A stretch of DNA of 64,000 nt from Atopsyche davidsoni. Lineage: Eukaryota > Arthropoda > Insecta > Trichoptera > Hydrobiosidae. A program made the translations under genes and the position numbers. The notes beneath the pieces were generated by a model. The model did not search any database and was not told where the DNA came from. It worked only from the letters and a program-made list of their open reading frames with translations. The stretch is from NCBI GenBank assembly GCA_022113835.1, contig JAILWY010000027.1, positions 12,526,501-12,590,500 of the forward strand. The letters are read 5' to 3'. Positions 11,301 to 22,148 of this stretch are shown piece after piece; the first letter of the stretch is position 1; the number at the start of each line of letters is the position of its first letter.

Positions 11301-13072
11301 GATATCGGATTTCCCTACACAGATCCGAAGTAATTTCGTATTTGTAAGTTAGCCTGAAAACTTCGGATTATGGCTTTCAGCTGAAAATATTTTATCTCAA
11401 ATAACCTATTAGCCTTAATATTAATGCCCCAAATTTCTAAAGTATCGGATATCTCGATTGAATTTTATATCGAAGATAATAATTTATTATTTATCGGTGA
11501 TAACTTTCTTTGCTTACCATGTTATTTTAATTTATGTAAAGTTTGTTATTTTCACTATACATTTAATTTAAATTTAATTTTTAATAAATATTTATTTTTT
11601 TGGTTACTAGTTTGATATTTGTAGACTTGTTGATTTGTTTATAAAAGTAAATAATTTTAATTTGAGGTCTTGGAAAAATAAAGAGAATTAACTTTTTCAA
11701 TGAGTGATGATAAATCTAATATAATTGCCACATTTTCATTTACTTAACTTTATTTTTCAACAAATGATAATCATTTATAGCGTTAAAGTATGTCATTAAT
11801 TTTAATTATCAACAGACAGTGCTAAGTACTTATGAACCCGGAAAATTCATTAAACAGGCGCAAACACCTCAATTTATTGCATTACTCCACAATAGACCCA
11901 ATAAGTTTAGTCAATATATCAATAATTAAATTACCCGAAGTCCCCCGCCGAAGAAAGCTCCGTCGTCTTCTCGTCGCGTCTTTGTAACTTTAGTTTTACT
12001 CAGCTAAATGGGATTATCTCACAAGTGCTTATTTGTTTTATTGCAACTTATGGATTGCAGTTTATAGTTTACTGGCCAAAGTTTTCGGTTTTTCTGCTGT
12101 TTAGGCGTTGTCTTTAGATACAATCCTATTCACGATCTCGCAAGGTACTTCCCGGAAATTGTGCCAATGATGGTTGACACTATTTACAAGCTATACAAAT
12201 CAATTTTCATGCGCTTGGGTAACCACAAATCATATATGATTGTTTGTTTTGTTGGAATCACTTTGTATGCATTACATGTTTTAACATTCAAGGGGGCCAA
12301 AAGTCCGTTGGTTTATTTTCGCAGCACTCATGTTCTTGAAACGTATGAGAGTACTGACCTGATGAAGGTTCTTCGTGTATCTGTAAGCATGCCATATTGA
12401 TAAGTTTGTAATAAGTTTTGAATTACTTTGTGTGGGAAGAATCTTTTCAGAGTAGTTAAGGCGTTAATATTACATAGAAAACTGACTCAAATGTTGAACT
12501 CTGCGGCTCGCCTCATTACTCGGCTGATATATTCTATGTCCCGTGTAATTTTCTGGACTGCACTATAATTTTCATTACGACCGTTTGGAAGGGAATGAGG
12601 ACTAATGCGTCATACTTTTTACTGCGATTCTGCGCTGTTTTATTGGATAAAAATGGGCAGCGAATTTATATGGCTACATTGCGCTTGTCTGATGTGCTTC
12701 TAGTATTTATGTTAATGTTACCAGCATCCAAATGGGCTGTTTTAAAATGACCGAATTTGCATTTTTTGATAGTGGCGAATTGAATTTTTTGTGGAATTTA
12801 ATTGTGGAATAGAGCATTTGTGTTTTGCTTTAACCTCGCGCTTACAACAGCTAAATATAATGATAAAAAACATTTTTTTAATCATGTCATAAAACAAACT
12901 AAAACTTGGAATTACAAACCCTTTGGTTTGAACAAAATATCGTTAACTATTAAATACATTTAAATTACATGCATTAATAACCACCATAATTAATGTTTAA
13001 TTTTTATTAATGATGTACGTATTAAGATCAGAACGTTCAAAAATTAATACAAAAAGTTTTTTTTAAAGATTC
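8400..13072. other. Long AT-rich stretch without recognised genes
   Basis: Short frames such as 12161-12400 (MPMMVDTIYKLYK, with one hydrophobic segment) have no recognised domain. GC-richer patches at 11938-11985 and 10640-10690 are unexplained. Confidence 0.4.
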
Positions 13073-13076
13073 TTAA

Positions 13077-13693
13077 CACTCTAAAGGCGGGGCTGGTACT
13101 AGTACCCGTTCCGCGGACTGCTGTCTAAAAGCGGGGCGCGTATTAATATCTTTTTGAATGTGTTTACACTAAAATCGGCAGAAGATCATTTTACTCTTTA
13201 GGTTTACAGCTCGTAATGTTTGTTAAGGACTCGTCAACGTTACTTCTACCAATACTGTCTAGTGATTCTGAACAAAGTGACAATGAAGAAGTGGAGTAGT
13301 CAGAGAATGATAATCCTCCAATTATTGAACAATTTTTTGGACAAAGTGGTGTTGTTGTGATGCCAAGTAATCCGCAAAGTGTGTATGAAGTGGTTCAACT
13401 TTTTATAGGAAACGATTTATTCGACTACATGCAAATCAAAGAGTGAGAATCAAACCAAAACTAGATTTTACACGTGCAATTTTACGCAAATTTTGCCCGC
13501 TACGCACATCAGTTTAGTCAATTTGGTTACCCGATTAAATTATAAATATAATATAAGCTATTTTGTAACAATAACATTAAATTTATTAACAAAAATCTCA
13601 TAGTTAACTCGGAGTTGCTAAACGGAAGAAAAAAAATCAAAAAGTGCAAATCAACAATCAGTTTAGTCAATTTGGTTACCCGCATAAAGTGTG
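13077..13693 (+). mobile_element. piggyBac-like element with internal deletion
   Basis: TTAA flanks both ends (13073-13076 and 13694-13697), the diagnostic target site of piggyBac transposons. The left terminus reads CACTCTAAAGGCGGGG and the right, on the other strand, CACACTTTATGCGGGTAACC. A palindrome GGTACTAGTACC follows the left end. A 24-bp direct repeat beginning CAGTTTAGTCAATTTGG occurs at 13510-13533 and 13659-13682. The element is 617 bp and keeps only the start of the transposase gene. Confidence 0.8.
13216..13446 (+). pseudogene. N-terminal remnant of a piggyBac-like transposase
   Basis: The frame starts MFVKDSSTLLLPILSSDSEQ and reaches an in-frame stop at 13297-13299. It continues in the same frame with PPIIEQFFGQSGVVV and PQSVYEVVQLFIGNDLFDYM to a stop at 13446. 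Acidic N-terminus, then a P-x-x-x-F-x-x-x-x-G segment, then the (D/S)-x-x-x-x-x-x-L-F-x-x-x-x-L-F-x-x segment is the usual start of piggyBac transposases. The DDD catalytic core is absent. Confidence 0.7.
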
Positions 13694-13699
13694 TTAAAA

Positions 13700-14490
13700 A
13701 AAAATTCACCAGCAAGGCATGACTGAAAAGTTCTGAAACACACGTCAACTTTGGAAACATTATTTTCAGAATCAATATGTAATAGGTTACTCGCTTTAAG
13801 ATGCAGGTATTAGAACGAGGTTTTCAGATTATGCATTATGTATTTAAATACATAAACGATCCGTGTGCCTTCCTTCATCTCGGTTTTAATCCACTAATCG
13901 ACGCAGTGACGTGCGGACTATGTTCTACAGCAACTGCGGCGCCTCAGCCAGCCCAAAATTGAAACCAACCATCTCCTCCCCCTCCTCCATCCCTCACTCG
14001 GCCAGGGGTCACCCAAGGGCGGCTTGTGAATTACTTGCAAACGGAAATAGCGGGCAATTCCCAGTCATACACAACCAGGGCCCGATTTCAGATGGGCAAG
14101 TGGTTTCTTTATTTTTCTCGGATCAACCGTTGATTCAAATAACATCTACTGTATATATAATTACATATATTTGTATTTAAAAGATTGGGCATACCTTAAC
14201 CTAGCACAAAAGTTTGGCCGTACAAAAAAATATTCGAATTTTATATTCATAAAGATTGAATTCTGGGTTTTTTTTTTAATGACCTCGGAATGGTGCACAC
14301 GAATCATCATGAACGATGCACGAATGCTGGCCTGAGATCGATTGTCTGCTCTTAAAACCGCGTGATGTTTGAGCTTAAATTTATTAAGATTTTATTTAAG
14401 TATTTTTCTAATAACTTAAAATTACAGCGAGTTTCAAAGTTTTCACAATTCAGCAATAAGAAATTAAGAAACATTCATATCCGTTTCACC
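13700..14490. other. Non-coding; CT-rich GC patch at 13900-14090
   Basis: The patch contains GTGACGTGCGGACTATG and CCTCCTCCATCCC. The 89-codon frame here has no recognised domain. Confidence 0.35.
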
Positions 14491-14494
14491 AAAA

Positions 14495-15190
14495 ATTAGA
14501 TATTTTTCTAAACTTGTGAACAATTCAGAAACATAACGGGGCACACGTCGGTCGCGCCCCGCGCCTTTTATTTTTTTTTATATTCTATGAACTTTTTATA
14601 AAAACAACTCGAGCTAAGTTAATTTAAATTGTTTTTTTTTTTTCTTCTATGCTTAGCAATCGGTAACGTTTACTTGCAAAACTGTAAAAAAAAAAACTTC
14701 AGGAAGCATCCGATGAACAAGTCGCCGGTTGCGCGCCTCTGGGGCAGATAAAAACTTATGCGGGACTAAGATTAAGTAAACTTTAAGTTTGGCAGATAAA
14801 TGGAATCGCTCCTCGCGGCACCCCCCGCCCCTGGCGAGCCGCGGGCCAGCCGGGAGCAGCCCCGGGGGAGGCGCGCCCCTCCCAGCCCACCCCAACCCAT
14901 CCCACCCACTCCACCCACTCCACCCACTCCACCTACTCCATCCACCCCAGCCCACCCCAGGCCACCCCACCCCACCCCACCCTCTCCACCCACTCCACCC
15001 ACTCCACCCACTCCACCCACTCCACCCACTCCGCCCACTCCACCCACCCCACCCACTCCACCCACTCCACCCACCCCGGCGGCCAAGGGGGCGCATTCCC
15101 AGCGGGCGCGGGGCGCGTCCGACGTGTGCCCCGTTAGCCTCTAATCTTCTGAATTATTTACAAGTTTTCTCCGGTCTAATTCGGAATTTA
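14495..15190. mobile_element. Fold-back element enclosing a minisatellite
   Basis: The left arm has ACTTGTGAACAATTCAGAAA then TAACGGGGCACACGTCGG and CGCGCCCCGCGCC (about 14510-14568). The right arm is its complement at about 15104-15172. The GC-rich inner 32 bp differ at only one position within the aligned text, and the AT-rich outer part aligns with a small gap. TA lies next to ACGGGG on both sides (14534-14535, 15135-15136), but because similarity extends beyond it this may not be a target duplication. The class is unknown. Confidence 0.65.
14886..15077. repeat. 9-bp minisatellite (ACTCCACCC)n
   Basis: Near-perfect runs of ACTCCACCC and the variants AGCCCACCCC and ACCCCACCC fill this stretch. 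The plus strand is almost free of G. Since the period is a multiple of three, long Pro-Thr-rich and Gly-Trp-rich frames open on both strands; these are artefacts of the repeat. The minus strand has repeated GGGTGG runs that could form G-quadruplex structures. Confidence 0.95.
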
Positions 15191-15194
15191 ATAA

Positions 15195-16920
15195 TTTACA
15201 AAATTAATAAGGTTTATTAGGCGCTTTGTGAACTTTGCGAAAAATATCAGATTATTGGTGAGGCAGATAAGAAAATTTCTCGACCTCTTGTAATTAATTT
15301 CGTATTGGTGAATATATAAGCAAGCAAAATCAAAATAATTTACTATGATCTAAACAAAAAGTACATTGTAAAAAAGTTTTGTATTTGTTTTATGATATCT
15401 TCAGTTATTTAAAGAACTGTTTTATTTGCTGTTGAAGATTCAATTTAACTCTTTTGGAAGTTTTAAAAGAATCGAATTTTTCCACATTCTTACTAGCGTA
15501 TGTTGGAAGATTAAAATTCACTATATCAACTTCTTTTTTTGGTTGCTTTTAACTAACATTTCACTTTTTTAAATATTGTATATATATACGAAATAATATT
15601 TTGTCTTTACCATGTCAATAATTATAAGGTGAAATTCGTAAATAATTTTTCCTAAATTTCTTTTATTATTTTAATTGTACTAAAACTTTTAATACATAAG
15701 TTTTTACTACAAAAAGCTAAATATATCTGAAAAACTCAATGCGTAGTAAATACATATCTATGTTTTCGTTCTTTCGTGATTTCATTTCAGTCTGAATAAT
15801 CTACTGAAAGAACAAAGAACAAAACATATCAAAATACTCTAGTAATTTGACTATTCAAATACTTTTCTTACATACTATATAAGTAAATAAAAGAATAATA
15901 ATAAAATTGTACATTTATTAATAAAGTTATAAGAAGTATCATCTTAAAGTTAATTCAATTACCAATGGTTGGCTGAAAGCGTAAAATTTATGTGTCACAA
16001 ATACAAAGCAGACCTCACAGTTTTGCCTTTTACAAATTATTATTATAGTGTTTTCAATAAATACTAAATAAGGGTATAATCTACACCGATGAGGTTTGAA
16101 ATCACATCCCCATATCTATTACAAGCAGTTTGCCTGATAATTTGGACATGATAGCCGCGCTATGGGTAAAACTAAAAGTTGATTTTTTAACCATCGTTTC
16201 ATGTGTAAATCGATTACCTGCATTTTAAATCCACTTGTGCTACAAAATATATTCTAAGGAGAAACTTTCTACGCGGAGAGAGTGCCAAAGCAGTTTCGTA
16301 GAGCACACGCCGCCTATTTACATTAATAAGTTGTCTCTTTACTTAGCTAATTGGCCAAGAGCTTGCAGTATATATGATGAGTCTACCCCATCAGCGTATA
16401 TTCTATGGTACGCCATGGAAATATATTCGTAGAGGTTTGTTAAATACAGCAATGTGCTAAGAAAAGTCTATTTTACTGTAAAACAGCTAAACTTTCAATC
16501 TTTGATAGTAAAATTCAACATTTAATAATACACGTAACTTTTAAAATCTATTTGCGGGCTTTGGTAGCCGTTGTGGTAAGAAATGCTTTGCTGTGGGGAT
16601 TTCATAGGAAGTTAATTTTTCCGATATTTCGGTATGTGACTGTACTCTGAGAATCTTCGAGAATTTGTGATTTATAGTATAGTAAAAAAATTCCTAAAGA
16701 TGACCTTAATTCCAGAAACGCAACGATATTTAAGTTGATAAAAAATACAGCCTGAAAAAGAAGTTCTAGTTATTTACTATTTCAATAGCTATGATAAAGG
16801 CTAATTTTTATCATAAATGTTATATCTAGTCTGATTTAAAAACATTATTATTTGTTAAACAGAAGAGTAATAATAATTTTTCTGATATTTATATGAGAAC
16901 AAACTTTTAATCATAATACT
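15195..16920. other. AT-rich non-coding DNA
   Basis: No features are recognised beyond scattered chance frames. Confidence 0.5.
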
Positions 16921-16924
16921 TTTA

Positions 16925-17940
16925 TATTAAATTCAACTGCTTATGTACTGTGGAACAATTGTACTGCTTTTGGAAGATCACTAAAGACTTCCAAAATTCG
17001 TTTAGGAAACTGAATTATTCATTGAGAATTACACGAGGCTTTAACATCCCTTCAGGGAGTCCTGAAATATTAATGGTCAAAAAATTGTAAAAAGACTATG
17101 ATTGTTGAGAGTTTTAAGATATTTTTTGAATGTTTTCAAATTGAATATGTAGATATCATTATTGAATTCAACTGCTAATGCATTGAAGAGCTATTGTGCT
17201 GCTTTGGAAAATAGCTATGGATTTCTTAAATTCATTCAGGAAATTGAATAATTTATTGTGAAAATTAAGAGAGTTTGTCCTCCCTTCAGGCACCCCTCAA
17301 TTATGAATGGTTTCGTAAGATCCATACACGTACATGAGGCTTTACATCCCTTCAGGCAGTCCTGAAATATTTATGGTCAAAAATTTGTAAAAAAACTATG
17401 ATTGTTGAGAGTTTTGAGATATTTTTTTAATGTCTTTAAAATTGAACATATGGATATCAATTATTGAGTTCAACTGCTAATGCATTGAAGAGCTATTGTG
17501 CTGCTTTGGAAAATAACTATGGATTTCTAAAATTCATTCAGGAAATTGAATAATTTATTGTGATTTATAAGAGGGTTTGTCCTCCCTTCAGGTACCCCTC
17601 AAGTATAAATGGTCTAGTAGGATCCGTACACGATCCATACACGTACACGAGGTTTTACATCCCTTCAGGCAGTCCTGAAATATTAACGGTCAAAAAAATT
17701 TAAAAAGACTATGATTGTTGAGAGTTTTGAGATATTTTTTTAATGTCTTTAAAATTGAACATGTAGATATCAATTATTGAGTTCAACTGCTAATGCATTG
17801 AAGAGCTATTGTCCTGCTTTGGAAAATAGCTATGGATTTCTAAAATTCATTCAGGAAATTGAATAATTTATTGTGAATTATAAGAGGGTTTGTCCTCCCT
17901 TCAGGCACCCCTCAAGTATGAATGGTCTGGTAGGATCCGT
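16925..17940 (+). repeat. ~300-bp tandem satellite with dimeric internal structure
   Basis: ATTGTTGAGAGTTTT recurs at 17101, 17401 and 17713 (periods 300 and 312), and a diverged first unit begins near 16925. Each unit contains two related halves: one with CATCCCTTCAGGCAGTCCTG then ATATTAATGGTC, the other with CCTCCCTTCAGGCACCCCTC then TATGAATGGTC. The ~300-bp unit is therefore an old dimer of ~150-bp monomers. No coding frame is conserved between units. Confidence 0.85.
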
Positions 17941-18290
17941 ACAACGGCACAGCCAGGCAGTCCGCGCACGTTCAGGCGACTCATTCATCGCGAACAATCG
18001 CTAATAGGTGTACACATGCCTTATTAATTAATCGCCCCTCGCATCGCTGGCTGCCTTGAATGGCGAGGAAGGAAATCGTAGGTCTGTGTGTGATACCCGA
18101 GAACAATGCGCGCGATGTACTATATCATATCCGATGGAAATCAAACAAGTACCTTTCTATTATTAACTGATCACAGTTTATATATTCAATTCACAGCACC
18201 TTTATAAATACGATAAATTTCGATAAACCATATAAATTAAATAATATCCGAAACACACTACTTTCAATGCAATTTTTACGTTTTTGTCAT
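17941..18290. other. Mixed-composition non-coding patch
   Basis: ATTCATCGCGAACAATCG, TTATTAATTAATCGCCCCTC and CAATGCGCGCGATG stand out from the flanks. It may be a regulatory element. Confidence 0.25.
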
Positions 18291-18300
18291 TCGTGTATAT

Positions 18301-18730
18301 CATAGGTTCCCAAAGTGGTCAATATCGACCCCCAGGGGTCAGGGAAAAATTAAATTGGGGGTCCATGAACTCTAAATGGGGGTCTACAAGAGTGGATCCC
18401 ATTGGCCATGTTGGTCACGTTATTTTCGACGATATGCACGTTGAGTTAACACAACTGAACGACTATATTCAATGTACAGTGTCACTATTTCGGCGCGTTG
18501 TTTCAGTGTGAAGCATGATTAAAATTGTACTAAATCAATGTTTCAAAACATATTTGCATAAGTCAATCGGTTTATAAAAATCAAAGATATTCAATGATTA
18601 TATACCTATATAAAATATGGCGCACCCCGTATATCAAATGTCAAAAATATGTTTGAAGTTGATGAATTTTATAAAAATTAAATATTAGCAAGGCAGAGGT
18701 CTACGGGATAAAATAGTTTGGGAACCTATA
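18301..18730 (+). mobile_element. hAT-like MITE with 8-bp target duplication
   Basis: The left end reads CATAGGTTCCCAAAG and the right end, on the other strand, TATAGGTTCCCAAAC. The flanking octamers GTGTATAT (18293-18300) and ATGTATAT (18731-18738) match at 7 of 8 positions, as expected for an aged hAT target-site duplication. The element is 430 bp and has no transposase. Its copy at 33392-33959 is inverted and its end is the probable seed of the tandem array beside the CUB exon. Confidence 0.7.
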
Positions 18731-18739
18731 ATGTATATG

Positions 18740-20109
18740 TTTAAATGTGGTTTTTATCACACTATTCAACGACACTTTAACAGCTGCTATGATTAAATAA
18801 TCGTAAGGTTTTTTGTGTGAAATGCTACTTTCAAATTTTGTCTTCCGAAGTATTGGTTCTGTTATTAGAACCGTCATCAATGTTGATTCAAAAGCCCGAA
18901 ATCCACTACGCTTAAAAATTATGTCAATACACTTTAAGCGATTAATATGTATGCATTGTGGTCCATGAATTATGGGCGGTGTGCTACTCACAGGATATCC
19001 GTCTGCACCGTGAGGCTTGTATTAGCATATTTAGGGAACCTACACATGTACACTTCATATTACACCGGGGGAGTTATGCTCTCCAAATCTGGAAATTTAT
19101 AGTTCGCATAATCGTCCGCTTAGCTCTCCAAACAAATCCGCAGGTGAGAGAACATGGTGAAATTCGCATCCATCATAAGTTTCTTAAGAAGTAGTGGGAA
19201 AGGGGAAAATTCTATATTACTACGCAAACAATACTGCATATTTCACATGAACAATGTACTAACTTGTAGAATTTAAAAATTTAACGCTGAGTTTTTTTAT
19301 CAGTAAATCAGATTTTCAACACTCCCATAACTACAGGCTGATGAATTTTCCATTATTAAGAGACAACGACTTTTAAAAAAAAAAAGCAAAAACCGGCTTA
19401 ACTAAGTCTGAAAAACAGATCTCATTAAATAAAATAACCTTTTTTGCCAATATATCTCTTTGTGCTTAAAACATTTATATTGTACAAAAAAAGCTGAAAA
19501 CGATTTATTTTAAATATTAAGTACATCCGCATATTTAACCCGTACACGATTGTTAATCCAATATTTGAGTATATATCGACTGACAATCTATATCAGTATC
19601 ACATTTGCACTAAACAATTCAAATTATCACTAAATTACACAACCATGATGGTTGCCAAGCATTTTTTCTTATAAAATCACGATTATTTCTCATTGATCAA
19701 CTTGTAAAAGGATTAATTGTGAATAAAAACTTGATACATTAAAATATTTTTTGCTGAAGTAATATGTACGCTAATAAAATAGATGTTTTATAAATAGAAA
19801 AATAATATTTTACTCATATTATTTTACTCATACTATTGACTCATCGAATTTAATTTATATTATATATTATTCTCTAAATAAATATGATATCAGTTCATTA
19901 TTTTAACAAATGCCTAAGAACGAATATCTATTCTCAAAAATGTATTATTTGTTATTTCAGTCGAAGCTTTTTTCAGAGTCACATCTCATTAAAAGTCACA
20001 CGCCCCACGCAGAGATCTTTTCAGAAATTGTTCCAAACCGCGATTCAAGACTACAGACAATATAACTCCAGTGCAGGAGAGTGGAAGAGTAAAAAAAAAT
20101 AAAAAATAA
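18740..20109. other. AT-rich non-coding DNA
   Basis: Frames at 18701-19194 on both strands lack recognised domains. Confidence 0.45.
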
Positions 20110-20415
20110 ATAAAAATACACACACATAAAGGAGAGTGCGCAAATAAAGAGCAGCCGGGTGCAGGCAATCGGCGCGCGCCTGCTCGCGGCTGCGGACGTG
20201 AATGCGGCCCGCCATTTTGAGTGCCGGCGGCGGACATTTTGAGAAAGTCTCCTTCCCGCGCTTCCGGTCTCACCCCCCCCCCCCGCCCCTCCCCGCCCCG
20301 CACTCCCCGGAAGTTCCCCGCGCTTTTGCTTTTTCAGCTTTCGAACGCTACTGGCGCGCGCCGGCTTGCTTTACCGCTTCCGGTTCGGAAGTTTGCCTCG
20401 GACAATAGAGTCGTT
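20110..20415. promoter_or_regulatory. CpG-rich island, possible promoter
   Basis: A short, strongly GC-rich, CpG-rich stretch stands out from the AT-rich surroundings. It contains GCGCGCGCC, GCCGCCATTTTG-like text (GCCCGCCATTTTGAG, a YY1-type site), CTTCCGG and CCGGAAG (ETS-type sites, three of them) and a poly-C tract at 20273-20284. These motifs are common in TATA-less promoters of animal genes. No TATA box or linked coding exon is seen. Frames on both strands overlap each other and are not credible. Direction is unknown. Confidence 0.4.
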
Positions 20416-20859
20416 ATGAATTTATTTTATTATTGCGATTTGTTTTGTTTTTTTTTTTTGCCGGTTTAATAGTGTTTCCTCGCGATGTTTATAATATGCC
20501 GTTCGAGAAATGTGTTTCGTGTTAGTTTTTAAGTTGCGTAAAAATGTGGGGTAATTTTTGCAAAGGCAATATTAACATCATCCAAAAGCTTGTATTTATA
20601 AAAAACAGCATATGTATTTTTATCGCGCATTCATTAAAAACTTAATTCAATTTTTGAATCATATTTTTAAATTTATCCATAGTATTCCGGTTTTATAATT
20701 TATTTGATATATAAAGGACATAATTGTTTATTTAATAATAAAATAATATAAAAAACCAGATAATTAAATTTGTGTAAAGATTTTGAAGCGTTTGTTATTG
20801 ATAACAATAAAATATAATTGATCAAATTTTCTTTAAGGGCGTACAAGGATGCAGAAGCA

Positions 20860-21060
20860 ATCTCTTAATATTTTTGAGTAAAATTCTTGAGTGATTTTCC
20901 ACATGTTCGTTTTTATTTGCGACCGGTTTCGCCAACCTTTCACGTTGACATTATCAAACAGAAAATCAATCACATATATTTTACTCAAAAATATTAAAAT
21001 GGAATTCCTCCGAGTACTCTCTGTTAAAAATATTGAATTTCTTAATAGTCTCTTACATAA
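20860..21060 (-). repeat. Repeat family B, copy 2 (best hammerhead-like copy)
   Basis: On the minus strand it reads TTTGATAATGTCAACGTGAA, AGGTTGGCGAAACCGGTCGC and then AACGAACATGTGGAAAATCA. GUCAAC pairs with GUUGGC around a GUGAAAG loop (six pairs, one G-U), followed by GAAAC, a CG dinucleotide and GUC. This is the layout of hammerhead stem II, the GAAA box and minimal stem III. The upstream box is UUGAUAA rather than CUGANGA. The position is 20928-20967. Confidence 0.65.
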
Positions 21061-21189
21061 AATTATTGTATCCTTGATTCTGCATGTAAATGACAAAAAT
21101 ATAAAAAAATCACTAATAAATGACGTCTAATACATGTGCAGATTCAATAAATAAAACCAAGATTTTTTAAATCCATTCACCTTTACAAG

Positions 21190-21460
21190 GAGAGCTTAAA
21201 GCTGAGACCCTTCATAAATCTTGCAAAAAGACAGTCCCGCGCGTGACGAGGCGCCTTTGTCCGCGCTGGCCTGGGAGGGATTCCCTCGGCTCGAGTGGCT
21301 GCGCCGTTCTATAAGGCGGTAAATTCCGAAATGCAGTGGCGGCGGGGATGTTTGAACAAGGGGGCTGGATACCGGCACGTGAGGATTCTTTAAAGGTCCA
21401 CAAAGACCGCCGCCTTCTCCGTGGATTTGATGAGATTTGGACTCTGAACGTGAAGGTTGA
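21190..21460. other. GC-richer segment without a recognised gene
   Basis: The segment has mixed base composition and includes GACGAGGCGCCTTTGTCC, GGCTCGAGTGGCTGCG and CACGTG. Two overlapping minus-strand frames exist without recognisable domains or splice signals I would trust. It may be a conserved non-coding or regulatory element. Confidence 0.25.
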
Positions 21461-21619
21461 CTAATACAATGAATTCTCATTTTTGATGTAAACATTCCTG
21501 ATTATGTATAAAGAATATTTTTTCATCTAAAAAATTGTTAAATATTTTAATACATATGTCTATTTAGTGGATTGAACGTTAATCAAGTGCGATTTAATTA
21601 TCTTTACAGGCTTATATTA

Positions 21620-21770
21620 CGTACTAATATGATAAGGCACATTTTTACACACATTGAAATGATTTCAAAGAAACTCTCAGAAAAATATCATCGTGACTTG
21701 TGTAGGTTCGAATCCTAATCAAGAAATCATTTTCAATGTGTGAAAAAATGTGCCTAGTAAATATTTTATA
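21620..21770 (+). repeat. Family D copy 1, fold-back with tRNA-like centre
   Basis: The arms GGCACATTTTTACACACATT (from 21636) and its complement ending at 21754 enclose TCTCAGAAAAATATCATCGT and GTAGGTTCGAATCCTAATCA. GGTTCGAATCC matches the RNA polymerase III B-box consensus. Confidence 0.7.
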
Positions 21771-22045
21771 GTTTAGATAGTTTTTTTACGACACTCAAAT
21801 GTGATTTTTAATTCATTTAATAAATCGGCTTAATATAGTATTTGTAATTGTATTTACAAAAGTGGCGCGCAATCCATTCAAGCAATAAATAATTTACTTA
21901 AGTATAATTAAAATAACTTCCACTTGATAAGAATTTTTAATTACGATATGTTTTGGAATTGATAGAAATCATTTTAAAAATACTTAATTTTTTTATATTT
22001 ATGTTTTATTGTATTTTTGGTTTAAATGGACAGCACGCCATTAGT

Positions 22046-22145
<100 letters not shown>

Positions 22146-22148
22146 ATA

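Noticed and set aside
12161..12400. 79-codon frame with one hydrophobic segment
   Set aside because: It is short and unspliced, with no recognised family and no supporting signals.
14653..15220. Long Pro-Thr-rich and Gly/Trp-rich frames on both strands
   Set aside because: The 9-bp repeat keeps every frame open; there is no independent coding evidence.
16925..17940. Possible CRISPR-like array
   Set aside because: The units are ~300 bp with no unique spacers between short identical repeats; it is a satellite.
18284..18511. 75-codon frame over the hAT-like element
   Set aside because: It lies in a MITE and has no transposase similarity.
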